A DNA stretch of 62,500 bases from Sphingomonas ginsenosidivorax (GCF_007995065.1 NZ_VOQR01000001.1:1-62500); one strand, 5' to 3'; shown: positions 35,105-45,045, numbered from the stretch's first letter. A program made the numbers and translations. Notes: a model not told the origin generated them from the letters alone.

Positions 35105-37303
35105 CTACCGCGACCGTGATCCCCCCATCCGCATCTTCTGGCTCTTCCCATAGCGCGTTTTGCGCGTCCCCGGCTTGCCTTCGTTGCTGCGGCCCATCAT
35201 CGGCGCCTTCTGCTGGTCGGCCGGCAATCCGAGCTCGTCATTCTCCAGCTGGCGGATCTCGTCGCGCAGGCGGCCCGCGGTCTCGAACTCCAGGTCGCTC
35301 GCGGCCTTGCGCATCTGCTTCTCGAGATCCTCGATATAGGCGCGCAGGTTGTGGCCGACCATGTGCGGCCGGTCCTCGTCGATCGGGACGGTGACCTGGT
35401 CGCCGCTGGCGACGTGGGCGATGATGTCTCCGATGTTGCGTTTGATGGTGGTCGGCGTGATGCCGTGTTCGGTGTTGTAGGCGATCTGCTTCTCGCGCCT
35501 GCGCCCGGTTTCGTTCATCGCGCGCTCCATCGAGCCCGTGATGCGATCGGCGTAGAGGATGACGCGGCCATCGACGTTGCGCGCGGCGCGGCCGATCGTC
35601 TGGATCAGCGAGGTCTCGGAGCGCAGGAAGCCTTCCTTGTCCGCATCGAGGATCGCGACCAGCCCGCATTCGGGGATGTCTAATCCCTCGCGCAACAGGT
35701 TGATGCCGATCAGCACGTCGTACACGCCGAGGCGCAGGTCGCGGATCAGCTCGATGCGCTCGAGCGTCTCGACGTCGCTGTGCATGTAGCGGACCTTGAT
35801 CCCCGCCTCGTGCATATATTCGGTGAGGTCCTCCGCCATCCGCTTGGTCAGCGTGGTGACGAGCGTGCGGTATCCAGCGTCGGTCGTCTTGCGCGCCTCG
35901 ACGATCAGGTCCTGGACCTGTTCCTCGACCGGCTTGATCTCGACGGGCGGATCGATCAGCCCGGTGGGGCGGATGACCTGTTCGGCGAACACGCCGCCGG
36001 TCTGCTCCATCTCCCACGACCCCGGCGTCGCCGAGACATAGGTCGTCTGCGGCCGCATCGCGTCCCATTCGTTGAAGCGCAGTGGACGGTTGTCGATCGC
36101 CGAGGGTAGGCGGAAGCCATATTCGGCGAGCGTCAGTTTGCGCCGGTGATCGCCGCGCGACATGCCGTTGATCTGCCCGATCGTGACATGGCTCTCGTCG
36201 ACGAACAGCAGCGCGTTGTCGGGGAGATACTCAAACAAGGTGGGCGGCGGCTCGCCTGGCATGCGCCCGGTCAGGAAGCGCGAGTAATTCTCGATCCCTG
36301 CGCAGGAGCCCGTCGCCGCGATCATCTCGAGGTCGAAATTGGTGCGCTGCTCGAGCCGCTGCGCCTCCAGCAGCTTGCCCTCGATCACCAGCTCCTTCAG
36401 CCGCTCGGCGAGTTCGTGCTTGATCGCCTCGCCTGCCTGCTTGAGCGTCGGCCCCGGCGTCACGTAATGCGAGTTGGCGTAGATGCGGATCGAGTTGAGG
36501 CTCGCGATCTTGCTGCCGGTCAGCGGATCGAACTCGGTGATCTCCTCGATATCGTCGCCGAAGAACGACACGCGCCACGCGCTGTCCTCGTAATGCGACG
36601 GAAAGATCTCGAGCGTGTCGCCCTTCACGCGGAAATTGCCGCGCTGGAACGCGGCGTCGTTGCGCTTGTACTGCAGCGCGACGAGCTTGCGCACGATCTC
36701 GCGCTGGTCGACCGTCGTACCCTTCTTCAGGTCGAAGATCATCGCCGAATAGGTCTCGACCGAGCCGATGCCGTACAGACACGACACCGACGCGACGATG
36801 ATCACGTCGTCGCGTTCGAGCAGCGCGCGCGTCGCCGAATGCCGCATCCGATCGATCGACTCGTTGGTCGAGCTTTCCTTCTCGATGTAGGTGTCCGACC
36901 GCGCGACATAGGCCTCGGGCTGGTAATAATCGTAATAGCTGACGAAATATTCGACCGCGTTGTTCGGGAAGAACGACTTCATCTCGCCGTAGAGCTGCGC
37001 CGCCAGGATCTTGTTGGGCGCGAGGATCAGTGCCGGGCGCTGCACCGCCTCGATCACCTTGGCGACGGTGAAGGTCTTGCCCGATCCGGTGACGCCTAGC
37101 AGCACCTGATCCTTCTCGGCGTCGTTCACGCCGGCGACGAGCTCGGCGATTGCGCCGGGCTGGTCGCCGCTGGGCGTGTAGTCGCTGACGAGTTCGAAGC
37201 GCTTGCCGCCCTCCACCTTGGCGGGGCGTGCCGACGGGCGGTGCGGGATGAAGGTCTCGCCGGTTTCGGGCTCGGCGAGACTGGTGCGGATCTGGATGGC
37301 CAT
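35105..37303 (-). CDS. uvrB: UvrABC system protein B
   Basis: The damage-verifying helicase of nucleotide excision repair. The 732 residues carry Walker A GVTGSGKT (70-77), the DNA-inserting beta-hairpin with [15 protein letters not shown]-like DESHVT, helicase motif [11 protein letters not shown] and a C-terminal UVR domain ([20 protein letters not shown]) that meets UvrC. About 50 extra residues lie at the two ends compared with E. coli UvrB (673): a leader up to [12 protein letters not shown] and a basic tail [22 protein letters not shown] at 37303. Monocistronic or leading into hicAB. Confidence 0.98.
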   Translation of the reverse strand: MAIQIRTSLAEPETGETFIPHRPSARPAKVEGGKRFELVSDYTPSGDQPGAIAELVAGVNDAEKDQVLLGVTGSGKTFTVAKVIEAVQRPALILAPNKILAAQLYGEMKSFFPNNAVEYFVSYYDYYQPEAYVARSDTYIEKESSTNESIDRMRHSATRALLERDDVIIVASVSCLYGIGSVETYSAMIFDLKKGTTVDQREIVRKLVALQYKRNDAAFQRGNFRVKGDTLEIFPSHYEDSAWRVSFFGDDIEEITEFDPLTGSKIASLNSIRIYANSHYVTPGPTLKQAGEAIKHELAERLKELVIEGKLLEAQRLEQRTNFDLEMIAATGSCAGIENYSRFLTGRMPGEPPPTLFEYLPDNALLFVDESHVTIGQINGMSRGDHRRKLTLAEYGFRLPSAIDNRPLRFNEWDAMRPQTTYVSATPGSWEMEQTGGVFAEQVIRPTGLIDPPVEIKPVEEQVQDLIVEARKTTDAGYRTLVTTLTKRMAEDLTEYMHEAGIKVRYMHSDVETLERIELIRDLRLGVYDVLIGINLLREGLDIPECGLVAILDADKEGFLRSETSLIQTIGRAARNVDGRVILYADRITGSMERAMNETGRRREKQIAYNTEHGITPTTIKRNIGDIIAHVASGDQVTVPIDEDRPHMVGHNLRAYIEDLEKQMRKAASDLEFETAGRLRDEIRQLENDELGLPADQQKAPMMGRSNEGKPGTRKTRYGKSQKMRMGGSRSR

Positions 37304-37361
37304 AGGTCTCGAATATGGGTTGGACGGTAGAGGGGCGCAACGGCGGAACGAGGACGGTGCC

Positions 37362-37456
37362 TGCCCTCACCCATCGCCGGCTGCGCCGTCTCTCCCTCTC
37401 CCATCGGGAGAGGGAAGGGGCCCACCGGCGCAGTCGGTGGGAAGGGTGAGGGCAGG
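37362..37456. repeat. Intergenic palindromic repeat, family E (single copy here)
   Basis: Facing halves CCCTCACCCATCGCCGGCTG, CTCCCTCTCCCATCGGGAGA and GGGAGG-like GGGAAGGGTGAGGG, with an inner palindrome CTCTCCCATCGGGAGAG. It lies upstream of uvrB and at the 3' end of the metallo-hydrolase gene. Such elements are frequent in GC-rich alphaproteobacteria. Confidence 0.65.
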
Positions 37457-38620
37457 TTAGTGCAGCGCCCGCACCGCTGGCGTGTCGAGGCATCGCAACA
37501 ACGCCGCTCGCGCTACGACCGGCACGACAGTCGGCTTGGCATAGGCCGCCACCTCGACCGGGCGGCCGATCGCCACCGGATCGAACCCGCTCTGCCCGGT
37601 GCAGCGCATCGCCTCGGCCAGCAGCTTCGGCGGCGTGTCATACGCCTCGTACGACAGCCGGAACGTCCCCCAATGGATCGGGATCGCATGCGCGGCGCCA
37701 AGACCCTGATAGACCCGCACCGCATCGACGGGCCCGATATGGCTGCCCGAAGCCATCTGCCCGGGCGCGAAGCGGAACGCGCCGATCGGGATCAGCGCGA
37801 GCCGGATCGGCCCGATCGTCGCGGCCTCGGCAGGCCAGCGGCCGTCGCCCATCCCGGTGTCGCCCGCGAAGAACAGGTTGCCGCCCGGCAGCGTGACGAC
37901 GAAGCTCGACCACAGCGCGCGATTGCGATCGGTGAACCAGCGGCTGCCCCAATGATGGTTGCGCGTGACGACGACGTCGATGCCGGGGCGGATCGCGACC
38001 CGTCGACCCCAGTCGACCGCGGTTGCCTGCGCACCCGACTGCGCGATCACGCTGTCGTTGCCAAGACTCGTGACGATCCGCGGGCGGTCGCGGCGCCAGA
38101 TCGTGCCGAGCGTCTTCAGGTCCATGTGATCGTAATGATCGTGGCTGACGAGCACGAGATCGATCTTCGGCAGCGCATCGAGCGCGATCCCCGGGGCTGC
38201 GACGCGGCGCGGGCCGGTGCCCAGCGGCCCGGCCCGGTCGCTCCATACCGGGTCGGTGAGGATGTTGAGGCCCTGCGTCTGGATCAGGACGCTCGCATGG
38301 CCGACCCAGGTCACGACCATCCGCGCGCCGTCGACGCGGGCAGGCGGCGTGGCGGGGTTTACAGCCACCGAGGTCGGCCAGTCCGAGCGGCCGTCGCTGC
38401 CGGTCAGCGCGCGCCAGAAGAACCGGGCGCGTCCGCCGCCGGGTGCGCCGGTATCGGCATCGCCATCGGGGTTGGCGAAGCGCGCGCCGTCGAAATGGTC
38501 CGTCGTCGCGCCGCGATAATAGATGCGGTCGAGGAACCGCGGGACGATCGTCACCGCGAGCGCCACCGCGACGACCAGGAAAAGCAGCAGCGTACCGACG
38601 ATCTTCAGGACAGACGCCAA
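37457..38620 (-). CDS. Membrane-anchored metallo-hydrolase (UlaG/NAPE-PLD-like)
   Basis: A metallo-beta-lactamase-fold hydrolase of 387 residues with an N-terminal membrane anchor (VLKIVGTLLLFLVVAVALA). Two zinc sites are marked by SHDHYDHMD and further by RNHHWGSRW, FAGDTGMG and PIHWGTF, as in the N-acylphosphatidylethanolamine phospholipase D / UlaG group. It probably faces the periplasm. The substrate is unknown. No ATG is near the anchor; I chose TTG at 38620 (GTC-TTG-GCG-TCT), and the frame stays open far upstream, so the start is uncertain. Confidence 0.82.
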   Translation of the reverse strand: MASVLKIVGTLLLFLVVAVALAVTIVPRFLDRIYYRGATTDHFDGARFANPDGDADTGAPGGGRARFFWRALTGSDGRSDWPTSVAVNPATPPARVDGARMVVTWVGHASVLIQTQGLNILTDPVWSDRAGPLGTGPRRVAAPGIALDALPKIDLVLVSHDHYDHMDLKTLGTIWRRDRPRIVTSLGNDSVIAQSGAQATAVDWGRRVAIRPGIDVVVTRNHHWGSRWFTDRNRALWSSFVVTLPGGNLFFAGDTGMGDGRWPAEAATIGPIRLALIPIGAFRFAPGQMASGSHIGPVDAVRVYQGLGAAHAIPIHWGTFRLSYEAYDTPPKLLAEAMRCTGQSGFDPVAIGRPVEVAAYAKPTVVPVVARAALLRCLDTPAVRALH

Positions 38621-38749
38621 GACAGGTTCCCACGGTCCACGTGCCGCCGCCGACAAACGCCAGGTGTCGCCGAAGGGTTCACGCAAATCCGCCGCTTGGC
38701 GCGCCGACAGATCGCCGATAGCGTGAGCGCGGGACACGAAGGGGATGAT

Positions 38750-40318
38750 ATGCGCCGACTGATGCTCGCACTGCTGCTCGCGACTGCCGTGCCGGCCACG
38801 GCGAAGACGGTGGTGGTCGAGGAACGCTCGGTCGCGGATCTCCAGGCGGACATGGCCGCGGGCAAGGCGTCGAGCGTCGACCTCACCCGCGCCTATCTCG
38901 CGCGGATCGCCGCGATGGATCGCAAGGGGCCGACGCTGCGCAGCGTGATCGCGATCAACCCCGATGCGCTGGCACAGGCCAAGGCGCTCGACGCCGAGCG
39001 CAAGGCCGGGCGCGTGCGCGGACCGCTGCACGGCGTGCCGGTGCTGATCAAGGACAATATCGAGACCGCGGACGCGATGCCGACCACCGCGGGCAGCCTG
39101 GCGCTGAAGGCCAATCTCACGCGCCGCGACGCGCCGGTGGTGGCGCGGCTACGCGCGGCGGGTGCCGTGATCCTCGGCAAGACCAACCTCAGCGAATGGG
39201 CGAACATCCGCTCGACGCGGTCGATGAGCGGGTGGAGCGCGGTCGGCGGTCTGGTCCGCAACCCCTATGCGCTCGACCGCACTGCCTGCGGATCGTCGAG
39301 CGGGTCGGGTGCGGCGATCGCGGCGAGCTTCGCCGCGGCGGCGGTGGGGACGGAGACCGACGGCTCGGTGGTCTGCCCGTCGTCGATCAACGGGCTGGTC
39401 GGGCTGAAACCCTCGATCGGCCTCGTCAGCCGCACGCACGTCGTGCCGATCAGCCATAGCCAAGACACGCCCGGGCCGATGGCGCGCAGCGTCCGCGACG
39501 TCGCGATGCTGTTGTCGGCGATGGTCGGCGCGGACGCGGCGGACTCCGCCACTGCGGGCGCCGTGCCGCGCGACTATGCCGTCGCGCTGTCGGCGAGCGC
39601 GCTGTCGGGGTTGCGCGTCGGCGTGATCCGGCCGGAGATGACCGCCGACGTCGCCGCGCGCTACCAGGCCGCGCTCGACGTGCTGAAGGCGGCGGGCGCG
39701 GTGCTCGTCGAGGTGAAGCAGCCCAAGCTGGAGGGGATCGGCGAGGCCGAACTGCTGGTGCTGCAGACCGAACTGAAGGCCGACCTCGACACCTATCTCG
39801 CCACCAGCCCGGCGCCGATCGCGACCCGCTCGCTCGACCAGGTGATCGCGTTCAACGCCGCCAATCCTGCGACCGAGATGCCGTTCTTCGCGCAGGAGAC
39901 GTTCGAGGCGGCGGCCAAGACCAAGGGGCTCGCCGACCCGGCCTATCTCGCGGCGCGCGCGAAGTCGTTGCGGCTGGCGGGCGCCGAGGGGATCGACGCG
40001 ATGCTCAAGGCGGCGGGTGCGACCGTCCTGGTCGAGCCGACCTATGGCCCCGCCTGGCTCAGTGAGCCGGTCTATGGCGACGAATATGGCGGGCCGAGTT
40101 CGAGCGAACTGCCGGCGATCGCGGGGTATCCGAACCTGACCGTGCCGATGGGACTGGTCCGCGGGCTGCCGGTCGGGCTGTCGTTCATCGCGACGAAGCT
40201 GGGCGAGGGCGTCGTGCTGGGTGCAGGCTATGCGTATGAACAGCGGGCGAAGGCGCGGGTCGCGCCGCGGTATCTGCCGACCGCGGATGCCGGGTCGGGA
40301 CTGGAGGGTACGCGCTGA
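38750..40318 (+). CDS. Secreted amidase (amidase signature family)
   Basis: A 522-residue hydrolase of amides with the Ser-cisSer-Lys triad: Lys101 in VLIKDNIET, the Gly/Ser-rich loop TACGSSSGSGAAIAAS (cis-Ser182 or neighbour) and nucleophile Ser206 in GTETDGSV. A signal peptide (MRRLMLALLLATAVPATA) sends it to the periplasm, as in peptide amidases. The substrate range cannot be set; peptide amides are an option. ATG at 38750 is preceded by AAGGGG at good spacing. Convergent with the L,D-transpeptidase gene, 6 bp apart. Confidence 0.93.
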   Translation: MRRLMLALLLATAVPATAKTVVVEERSVADLQADMAAGKASSVDLTRAYLARIAAMDRKGPTLRSVIAINPDALAQAKALDAERKAGRVRGPLHGVPVLIKDNIETADAMPTTAGSLALKANLTRRDAPVVARLRAAGAVILGKTNLSEWANIRSTRSMSGWSAVGGLVRNPYALDRTACGSSSGSGAAIAASFAAAAVGTETDGSVVCPSSINGLVGLKPSIGLVSRTHVVPISHSQDTPGPMARSVRDVAMLLSAMVGADAADSATAGAVPRDYAVALSASALSGLRVGVIRPEMTADVAARYQAALDVLKAAGAVLVEVKQPKLEGIGEAELLVLQTELKADLDTYLATSPAPIATRSLDQVIAFNAANPATEMPFFAQETFEAAAKTKGLADPAYLAARAKSLRLAGAEGIDAMLKAAGATVLVEPTYGPAWLSEPVYGDEYGGPSSSELPAIAGYPNLTVPMGLVRGLPVGLSFIATKLGEGVVLGAGYAYEQRAKARVAPRYLPTADAGSGLEGTR

Positions 40319-40324
40319 CCGGCG

Positions 40325-40987
40325 TCAGGAGGCGGCCTTCACCCGTTCGCCGAGCGACAGCGTCTCGCCGCGGCTGACGATCACGCGGTCGCCGAGCTTG
40401 ACCGCACCGAACAGCAGCTTGGCAAACGGCTTGGGCACCCCGACGCAGCCATGCGTGGCGAGGTCGGACCCGACCGGGCTGCCATGGATCGAGATCCCGT
40501 CATTGGTCAGCCGCAGCATGTACGGCATCGGCGCGTTATAGAGGTTCGAGACGTGGGTCGCGTCCTTCTGGCTGATCGCGAACACGCCGAGCGGGGTCGG
40601 CTTGTCGTCGGCGCCATAGACCATCACCGCGGTGCCGATCTCGTAGCCGCCGCGGAACACCGACAGCACCTGTGCCGCCAGGTCGACGGTGACGACGATC
40701 GGCCCGGCGGGGACGCCCGCCTCGTCCCAGTAATAGTCGCCGTGGACGAAGGGCGATTTGACCGCGAGGATCCGCTTCACGACATAGCCGGGATCGGGGG
40801 GCGGCGTCGCAGGCGCGGGCTTCGCGATCGCTGCCGGCTTGACGGGGGGCGGGGCCTTGGCGGGCGCAGGGCGGGTCGTCACCGCCGGCGCTTCCGATCC
40901 GCCGAGCACGGCGACCGCGCCGGCCAGGCCCGCGGTGCCGCACAGCACGGCGATCGCCACTATCTGCATCGCCCTGATCTTCGCCAT
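40325..40987 (-). CDS. YkuD-domain (L,D-transpeptidase-like) protein
   Basis: Envelope protein of 220 residues. An N-terminal signal anchor (IVAIAVLCGTAGLAGAVAVLGG) is followed by a Pro/Ala/Lys linker (40-66) and a YkuD domain at about 97-215. The catalytic block is IHGSPVGSDLATHGCVGVP with His168, His179 and Cys181. The usual motif is SHGC(V/I)R(M/L); here Gly183 replaces the arginine. That may change or weaken transpeptidation. The role might be 3-3 crosslinking or attachment of proteins. ATG at 40987 chosen since it directly precedes the signal anchor. Confidence 0.85.
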   Translation of the reverse strand: MAKIRAMQIVAIAVLCGTAGLAGAVAVLGGSEAPAVTTRPAPAKAPPPVKPAAIAKPAPATPPPDPGYVVKRILAVKSPFVHGDYYWDEAGVPAGPIVVTVDLAAQVLSVFRGGYEIGTAVMVYGADDKPTPLGVFAISQKDATHVSNLYNAPMPYMLRLTNDGISIHGSPVGSDLATHGCVGVPKPFAKLLFGAVKLGDRVIVSRGETLSLGERVKAAS

Positions 40988-41227
40988 CGAACCGACCCTT
41001 GCGTTGAACCTGCGGCATGCCGGCGATGCGCCGGCCGCGCCAGTGGCGATTGCGCGCTGTCCCGCCGCGGCACGACGTGTGGCGCCGTACATCCTGTCGC
41101 CCCGCGCGCCTAAACCCCGGGTTAACGCGCCGTTCCGAGGCCGTTCAGCCCGACTCGCCTACCGCTTGCAACACGGTCGGACAGATATGCGTTTGTGTCA
41201 TGCGGATCGGGTATTTGGAGGTTCGAA

Positions 41228-41590
41228 ATGAGCGGATTGATCAAGAAGGCAGGTCTCGGGATCGCGCTGGCGGCCACCGCGCTGACGGCGGCGGCACCGG
41301 CGGACGCGCAGCGCTGGGGTCGCGGCGGTTATGGCTATCGCCACCATCGCGGCGGCAACGTCGCAGGCGCAGCCGTGCTCGGCGGCATCCTGGGGCTCGG
41401 TGTCGGTGCGGCGATCGCGAGCAACAACAATCGCGGCCGCTATTACGACCGCGGCTATTACAATGACGGCTATTATCGCGGTCCGCCGATCCGCAACTAC
41501 TACCGCGACGACTATCGTCCGCGTTGCTGGACCGAATGGCGCCGCGATGCCTATTATGGCGATCCGGTGCAGGTCCAGGTCTGCAACTAG
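41228..41590 (+). CDS. Small Gly/Tyr/Arg-rich exported protein
   Basis: A 120-residue protein with a clear signal peptide (LIKKAGLGIALAATALTAAAPADA, cleavage after ADAQ), a hydrophobic glycine-rich helix (GAAVLGGILGLGVGAAIA, 48-64) and a Tyr/Arg/Asp tail (RGRYYDRGYYNDGYYRG) ending in a domain with two cysteines (RCWTEWRR, VQVQVCN). Likely an envelope protein; no function known. A strong ribosome site GGAGG lies 6 nt before the ATG at 41228. It ends in an intrinsic terminator. Confidence 0.83.
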   Translation: MSGLIKKAGLGIALAATALTAAAPADAQRWGRGGYGYRHHRGGNVAGAAVLGGILGLGVGAAIASNNNRGRYYDRGYYNDGYYRGPPIRNYYRDDYRPRCWTEWRRDAYYGDPVQVQVCN

Positions 41591-41597
41591 GCACGAT

Positions 41598-41631
41598 ACG
41601 GCGTCGGGATCGTTCCCGGCGCCGTTTTTTT
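41598..41631 (+). terminator. Rho-independent terminator
   Basis: ACGGCGTCGGGA pairs with TCCCGGCGCCGT (two mispairs) around a TCGT loop and is followed by seven T. It lies 7 bp after the stop of the Gly/Tyr-rich protein gene. Confidence 0.9.
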
Positions 41632-41668
41632 GTGGCGTGCGCAGGGGTGTTGCCGCTAACGCGCGGGG

Positions 41669-41965
41669 ATGACCGAGACTCCAGAAACGCCGCAAGTCGA
41701 AGCCGTGCAGGGTGACACCCCGCCCGATCGCCTCTCGACCAACTATCGCAGCCCGTTCTTCCAGCAGGACCTGCTCGAGCGCGGCATCGGCATCCGCTTC
41801 AAAGGCGCGCAGCGCCACGACGTCGAGGAATATTGCATCTCGGAGGGCTGGATCCGCGTCGCGCTCGGCAAGAAGGTCGATCGCCACGGGAATCCGCTGA
41901 CGCTCAAGCTGTCGGGCGATGTCGAGGCGTGGTTCGAGCGGCCGGCGGCAGACAAGGCCGACTAA
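41669..41965 (+). CDS. DUF3297 family protein
   Basis: A conserved 98-residue cytoplasmic protein. The family marks are PPDRLSTNYRSPFF, LLERGIGIRFKG, NVEEYCISEGWIRV-like DVEEYCISEGWIRVALG and GNPLTLKLSGDVEAWFE. It is widespread in proteobacteria without an assigned function; some call it a glutathione peroxidase-associated protein, which I cannot confirm from sequence. ATG at 41669. Single gene, 38 bp after a terminator, with family A repeat directly after its stop. Confidence 0.9.
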   Translation: MTETPETPQVEAVQGDTPPDRLSTNYRSPFFQQDLLERGIGIRFKGAQRHDVEEYCISEGWIRVALGKKVDRHGNPLTLKLSGDVEAWFERPAADKAD

Positions 41966-41972
41966 ACTCTTC

Positions 41973-42060
41973 CGTCACCCTGAACTCGTTTCAGGGTCCA
42001 CTCGGCCCCGAGCGCTAGCGATCGTGGCGGGATGGATGCTGAAACAAGTTCAGCATGACG
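41973..42060. repeat. Palindromic repeat, family A
   Basis: Arms CGTCACCCTGAACTCGTTTC followed by AGGGTCCA, and GATGGATGCTGAAACAAGTT followed by CAGCATGACG. It lies between the convergent DUF3297 and ABC-F genes, 7 bp after the first and 16 bp before the second. Confidence 0.9.
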
Positions 42061-42076
42061 GAGCGCGGGCGGCGCG

Positions 42077-43945
42077 TTAGGCCGCCACCCCCTCCAGCGC
42101 CTCGCTAGCCTCGAGCCACTTCGCCTCGCTCGCGTCCAGCTTCACCTGGATTTCCGCGCGACGCTTGTTGAGGTCGCCCATCGACATCCGCGAGAAGCGC
42201 GGCTCGGCCTTGGCCGGATCGCTCATCGCCAGGTCGATCGCGGCGCATTCCTTGGTGAACTTGGCGGTCTGTTCCTCGACCTCGCGCAGCGCCTTGCGCA
42301 GCGCGGCGTCGTTGTTCTTCGCATCCGCCGCGGCCTTCTTGCCTGCCTTCTTGTCCGCCTTGGATGCGGCGTCACCCTTGCCCGCATCGCCCTTCAGCAC
42401 GAACGCGATGTAATCGTCGAGGCTGCCGTCGAACTCCTTCGCGGTGCCGCCGTCGACCAGCACCAGCCGATCCGCGGTCAGTTCGAGCATGTGACGGTCA
42501 TGGCTGACCAGCACCACCGCGCCGGTATAGGCGTTGAGCGCCTGCACCAAAGCCTCGCGCGCGTCGACGTCCAGATGGTTCGTCGGCTCGTCGAGGATCA
42601 GCATGTGCGGCGCGTCGCGCGTGATCAGCGCGAGCGCGAGGCGGGCGCGCTCGCCGCCCGACAGCTTGCCGACCTTGGTCGTCGCCTTGTCGCCCGAAAA
42701 GCCGAACCGGCCGAGCTGCGCGCGCACCGCGGCGGGCGTCGCGCCCTTCATCAGGTGCGCCATATGCTCGATCGGGGTGTCGTGCGGGTCGAGCTCCTCG
42801 ACCTGATATTGGGTGAAATACCCGACCTTCATCTTGTTCGACGACGCCATCGCGCCGTCCATCGGCACCAGTTGCGCCGCGAGCAGCCGCGCCAGCGTGG
42901 TCTTGCCGTTGCCGTTGCGGCCGAGCAGCGCGACCCGGTCGTCGGGATCGAGCCGCATGTTGAGCCGCTTGAGGATCGGCACGTCGGCATAACCGACCGT
43001 CGCCATGTCGAGCGTGATCAGCGGCGGCCGCAGCTCGGTCGGGTTGGGGAAGCCGAACGACAGCGTCGGATCGTTGTAGCTCTCCGCGATCGGCTGCATC
43101 TTGGCGAGCATCTTCTGGCGCGACTGCGCCTGCTTCGCGGTCGAGGCGCGCGCGGAGTTCTTGGCGATGTACTCCTGCAGCTTCTCGCGCTGCACCGCCT
43201 GGTTGGCGCGGGCCGCCTCGATCTGCGCGAGCCGCTCGGCGCGCTGGCGCTCGAACGCGTCGTAGCCGCCGGGGTAAAGCGTGATCTTGCCGCCCTGCAG
43301 GTGCAGGATGTGGTCGACGACGTTGTTGAGGAAGTCGCGCTCGTGGCTGACCACGACGATCGTCGCCTTGTAGCCCTTGAGGAAGTCCTCGAGCCACATC
43401 ACCGCTTCGAGATCGAGATGGTTCGACGGCTCGTCGAGCAGCAGCAGGTCGGGTTGCGAAAACAGCAACGCGGCGAGCGCGACGCGCATCTTCCAGCCGC
43501 CCGAGAAGCTGTCGAGCGTGCGCGCCTGCATCTCCTCGTCGAAGCCGAGGCCGAGCAGGATCTGCGCGGCGCGCGCCGGCGCGGTGTACGCGTCGATCGC
43601 GATGAGGCGCTCGTACACGTCGCCCAGCCGGTCGGGGTCCTCGCTCGTCTCGCTCTCGATCATCAGCGCGGCGCGCTCGAGGTCGGCCTCGAGCACGGTT
43701 TCGAACGGGGTCTTGGTGCCGTGCGGCGCTTCCTGCGCGAGATAGCCGATGCGCGACCCGCGCGGCATGTCGGCCGAGCCGTCGTCGGGCTCGAGCTGGC
43801 CCGCGATCACGCGCACCATCGTCGACTTGCCCGCGCCGTTGCGGCCGATCAGGCCGACGCGGCTGCCCGGCGGCAGCGCCGCGCTGGCGCCGTCGAGGAT
43901 GACGCGGCCGCCCAGGCGCACCGTGATATTGTTCAGGTTCAGCAT
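42077..43945 (-). CDS. ABC-F family ATPase (YheS-like)
   Basis: A soluble protein with two ABC ATPase domains and no membrane part, acting on the ribosome in translation. The 622 residues have Walker A GLIGRNGAGKS (31-41) and LLGRNGNGKTT (about 340), signatures SGGWKM and LSGGERAR, and the ABC-F linker helix pair around 245-300 (RAERLAQIEAARANQAVQREKL). A C-terminal Lys/Ala-rich stretch and coiled coil occupy 520-622. The general plan fits YheS/ABCF1-4 more than EttA. ATG at 43945 gives MLNLNNITVRLGG. Confidence 0.92.
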   Translation of the reverse strand: MLNLNNITVRLGGRVILDGASAALPPGSRVGLIGRNGAGKSTMVRVIAGQLEPDDGSADMPRGSRIGYLAQEAPHGTKTPFETVLEADLERAALMIESETSEDPDRLGDVYERLIAIDAYTAPARAAQILLGLGFDEEMQARTLDSFSGGWKMRVALAALLFSQPDLLLLDEPSNHLDLEAVMWLEDFLKGYKATIVVVSHERDFLNNVVDHILHLQGGKITLYPGGYDAFERQRAERLAQIEAARANQAVQREKLQEYIAKNSARASTAKQAQSRQKMLAKMQPIAESYNDPTLSFGFPNPTELRPPLITLDMATVGYADVPILKRLNMRLDPDDRVALLGRNGNGKTTLARLLAAQLVPMDGAMASSNKMKVGYFTQYQVEELDPHDTPIEHMAHLMKGATPAAVRAQLGRFGFSGDKATTKVGKLSGGERARLALALITRDAPHMLILDEPTNHLDVDAREALVQALNAYTGAVVLVSHDRHMLELTADRLVLVDGGTAKEFDGSLDDYIAFVLKGDAGKGDAASKADKKAGKKAAADAKNNDAALRKALREVEEQTAKFTKECAAIDLAMSDPAKAEPRFSRMSMGDLNKRRAEIQVKLDASEAKWLEASEALEGVAA

Positions 43946-43996
43946 GCGCGCGCCGTTAGCAGATGCAGCACGGTTTTGCGAGGGCGGGTGTTTTTC

Positions 43997-44092
43997 CGTC
44001 ATGCCGGACTTGTTCCGGCATCCATCGCGCCGCGTACCCCATGGCCGGTTGGTTTGCGGCGCCATGGACCCCGGAACAAGTCCGGGGTGACG
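43997..44092. repeat. Palindromic repeat, family B (diverged)
   Basis: Arms CGTCATGCCGGACTTGTTCC followed by GGCATCCAT, and CCATGGACCCCGGAACAAGT followed by CCGGGGTGACG. It separates the ABC-F start from the end of the hydrolase gene, which runs in the same direction, so here the repeat is not between convergent genes. Confidence 0.85.
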
Positions 44093-44097
44093 AAAGG

Positions 44098-45045
44098 TCA
44101 GATCGGTGCGCTTTCCTCGCCGACGGTCGCAGCCTCGGCCCCCGTGTCCAGCACGCCCGGCTGATGCCCGCCGACATGCACGCGCACCCCGGCGAAATTG
44201 ACGCGGACCAGCGCGGGTGCGGCTGCGGGCGCGGTCTTGCCGCGGTGGACCGTCACGCCGGCGACGGTCTCGTTGCCGCGGTGGACGGTGACGCCCTCGA
44301 CCACGGTCGCGGCGGGCATCGCGGCGAGCGTCGGGGCGCCGGGCTCGAACCCGGCATAGGCCTGGCGGAAGGTCAGCGCGCGTTCCAGCCCGCCCTGCCA
44401 GCGATAGAAGATATGCGCGCCGATCGTCGTGATCCGCGACAGGCTCGACGCCCACCAGGGCAGGATGCTCGTCGTATGGAACGACGTCGCCGCGCCGACC
44501 GCGGCATAGACGCTGCCCGACAGCGCGGCCTCGGCGACGCCGCGCGCGCGCTCCCAGGCGCCGGGTTCGCGCGGGCGCAGCATCGATCCGTCGCAGGTGA
44601 AGCTGAACTGGCACCCAGTGCGCCGCTGCGATCCCTGATAGACCACGCCGCACACGGTGTTGGGAAAGGCGCGGTCGCGGACGCGGTTGAGCACGACCTG
44701 CGCGACCGCCCGCTGCCCATCGGTCGATTGCGACCGCGCCTCGTAATAGACCGCAGCGGTCAGGCAATCGGCGGCGCGCGCGGCATCGTCGGCGGTCCGC
44801 GGCGCGGCGAAGGCGGGGGCAGCGCCGGTCGCGAACGCGGCGCGGGTATCGCCGGCCGTCAGCGCCTTCATCGGAATATCGTCTGGGACGTTGAGCGCCA
44901 TGCGGTGCAGCAGCGTGCGCGAATCGGGGACCGCCTGGATGCGCGATGCGGTGACGGGGTGATCGTCGGGGACGCAGCTGGTCGCGAGGACGAGCGCGGG
45001 GAGGCCGATCAGGCCGTGGATGTGCAGAGGGACATGCTTCGCCAT
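44098..45045 (-). CDS. Cell wall hydrolase, SleB/CwlJ type
   Basis: A 315-residue envelope protein with a lipoprotein-like start (GLIGLPALVLATSC, Cys24). The Hydrolase_2 domain (90-225) carries AADCLTAAVYYEARSQSTDGQ with the catalytic-type glutamate, AQVVLNRVRD and CGVVYQGSQRRTGCQFSFTCDG. In spore formers this family cuts cortex peptidoglycan; in Gram-negatives it is presumed to remodel the wall. The C-terminal part repeats the motif GVTVHRG twice within VVEGVTVHRGNETVAGVTVHRG-like strands. ATG at 45045. Confidence 0.9.
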   Translation of the reverse strand: MAKHVPLHIHGLIGLPALVLATSCVPDDHPVTASRIQAVPDSRTLLHRMALNVPDDIPMKALTAGDTRAAFATGAAPAFAAPRTADDAARAADCLTAAVYYEARSQSTDGQRAVAQVVLNRVRDRAFPNTVCGVVYQGSQRRTGCQFSFTCDGSMLRPREPGAWERARGVAEAALSGSVYAAVGAATSFHTTSILPWWASSLSRITTIGAHIFYRWQGGLERALTFRQAYAGFEPGAPTLAAMPAATVVEGVTVHRGNETVAGVTVHRGKTAPAAAPALVRVNFAGVRVHVGGHQPGVLDTGAEAATVGEESAPI

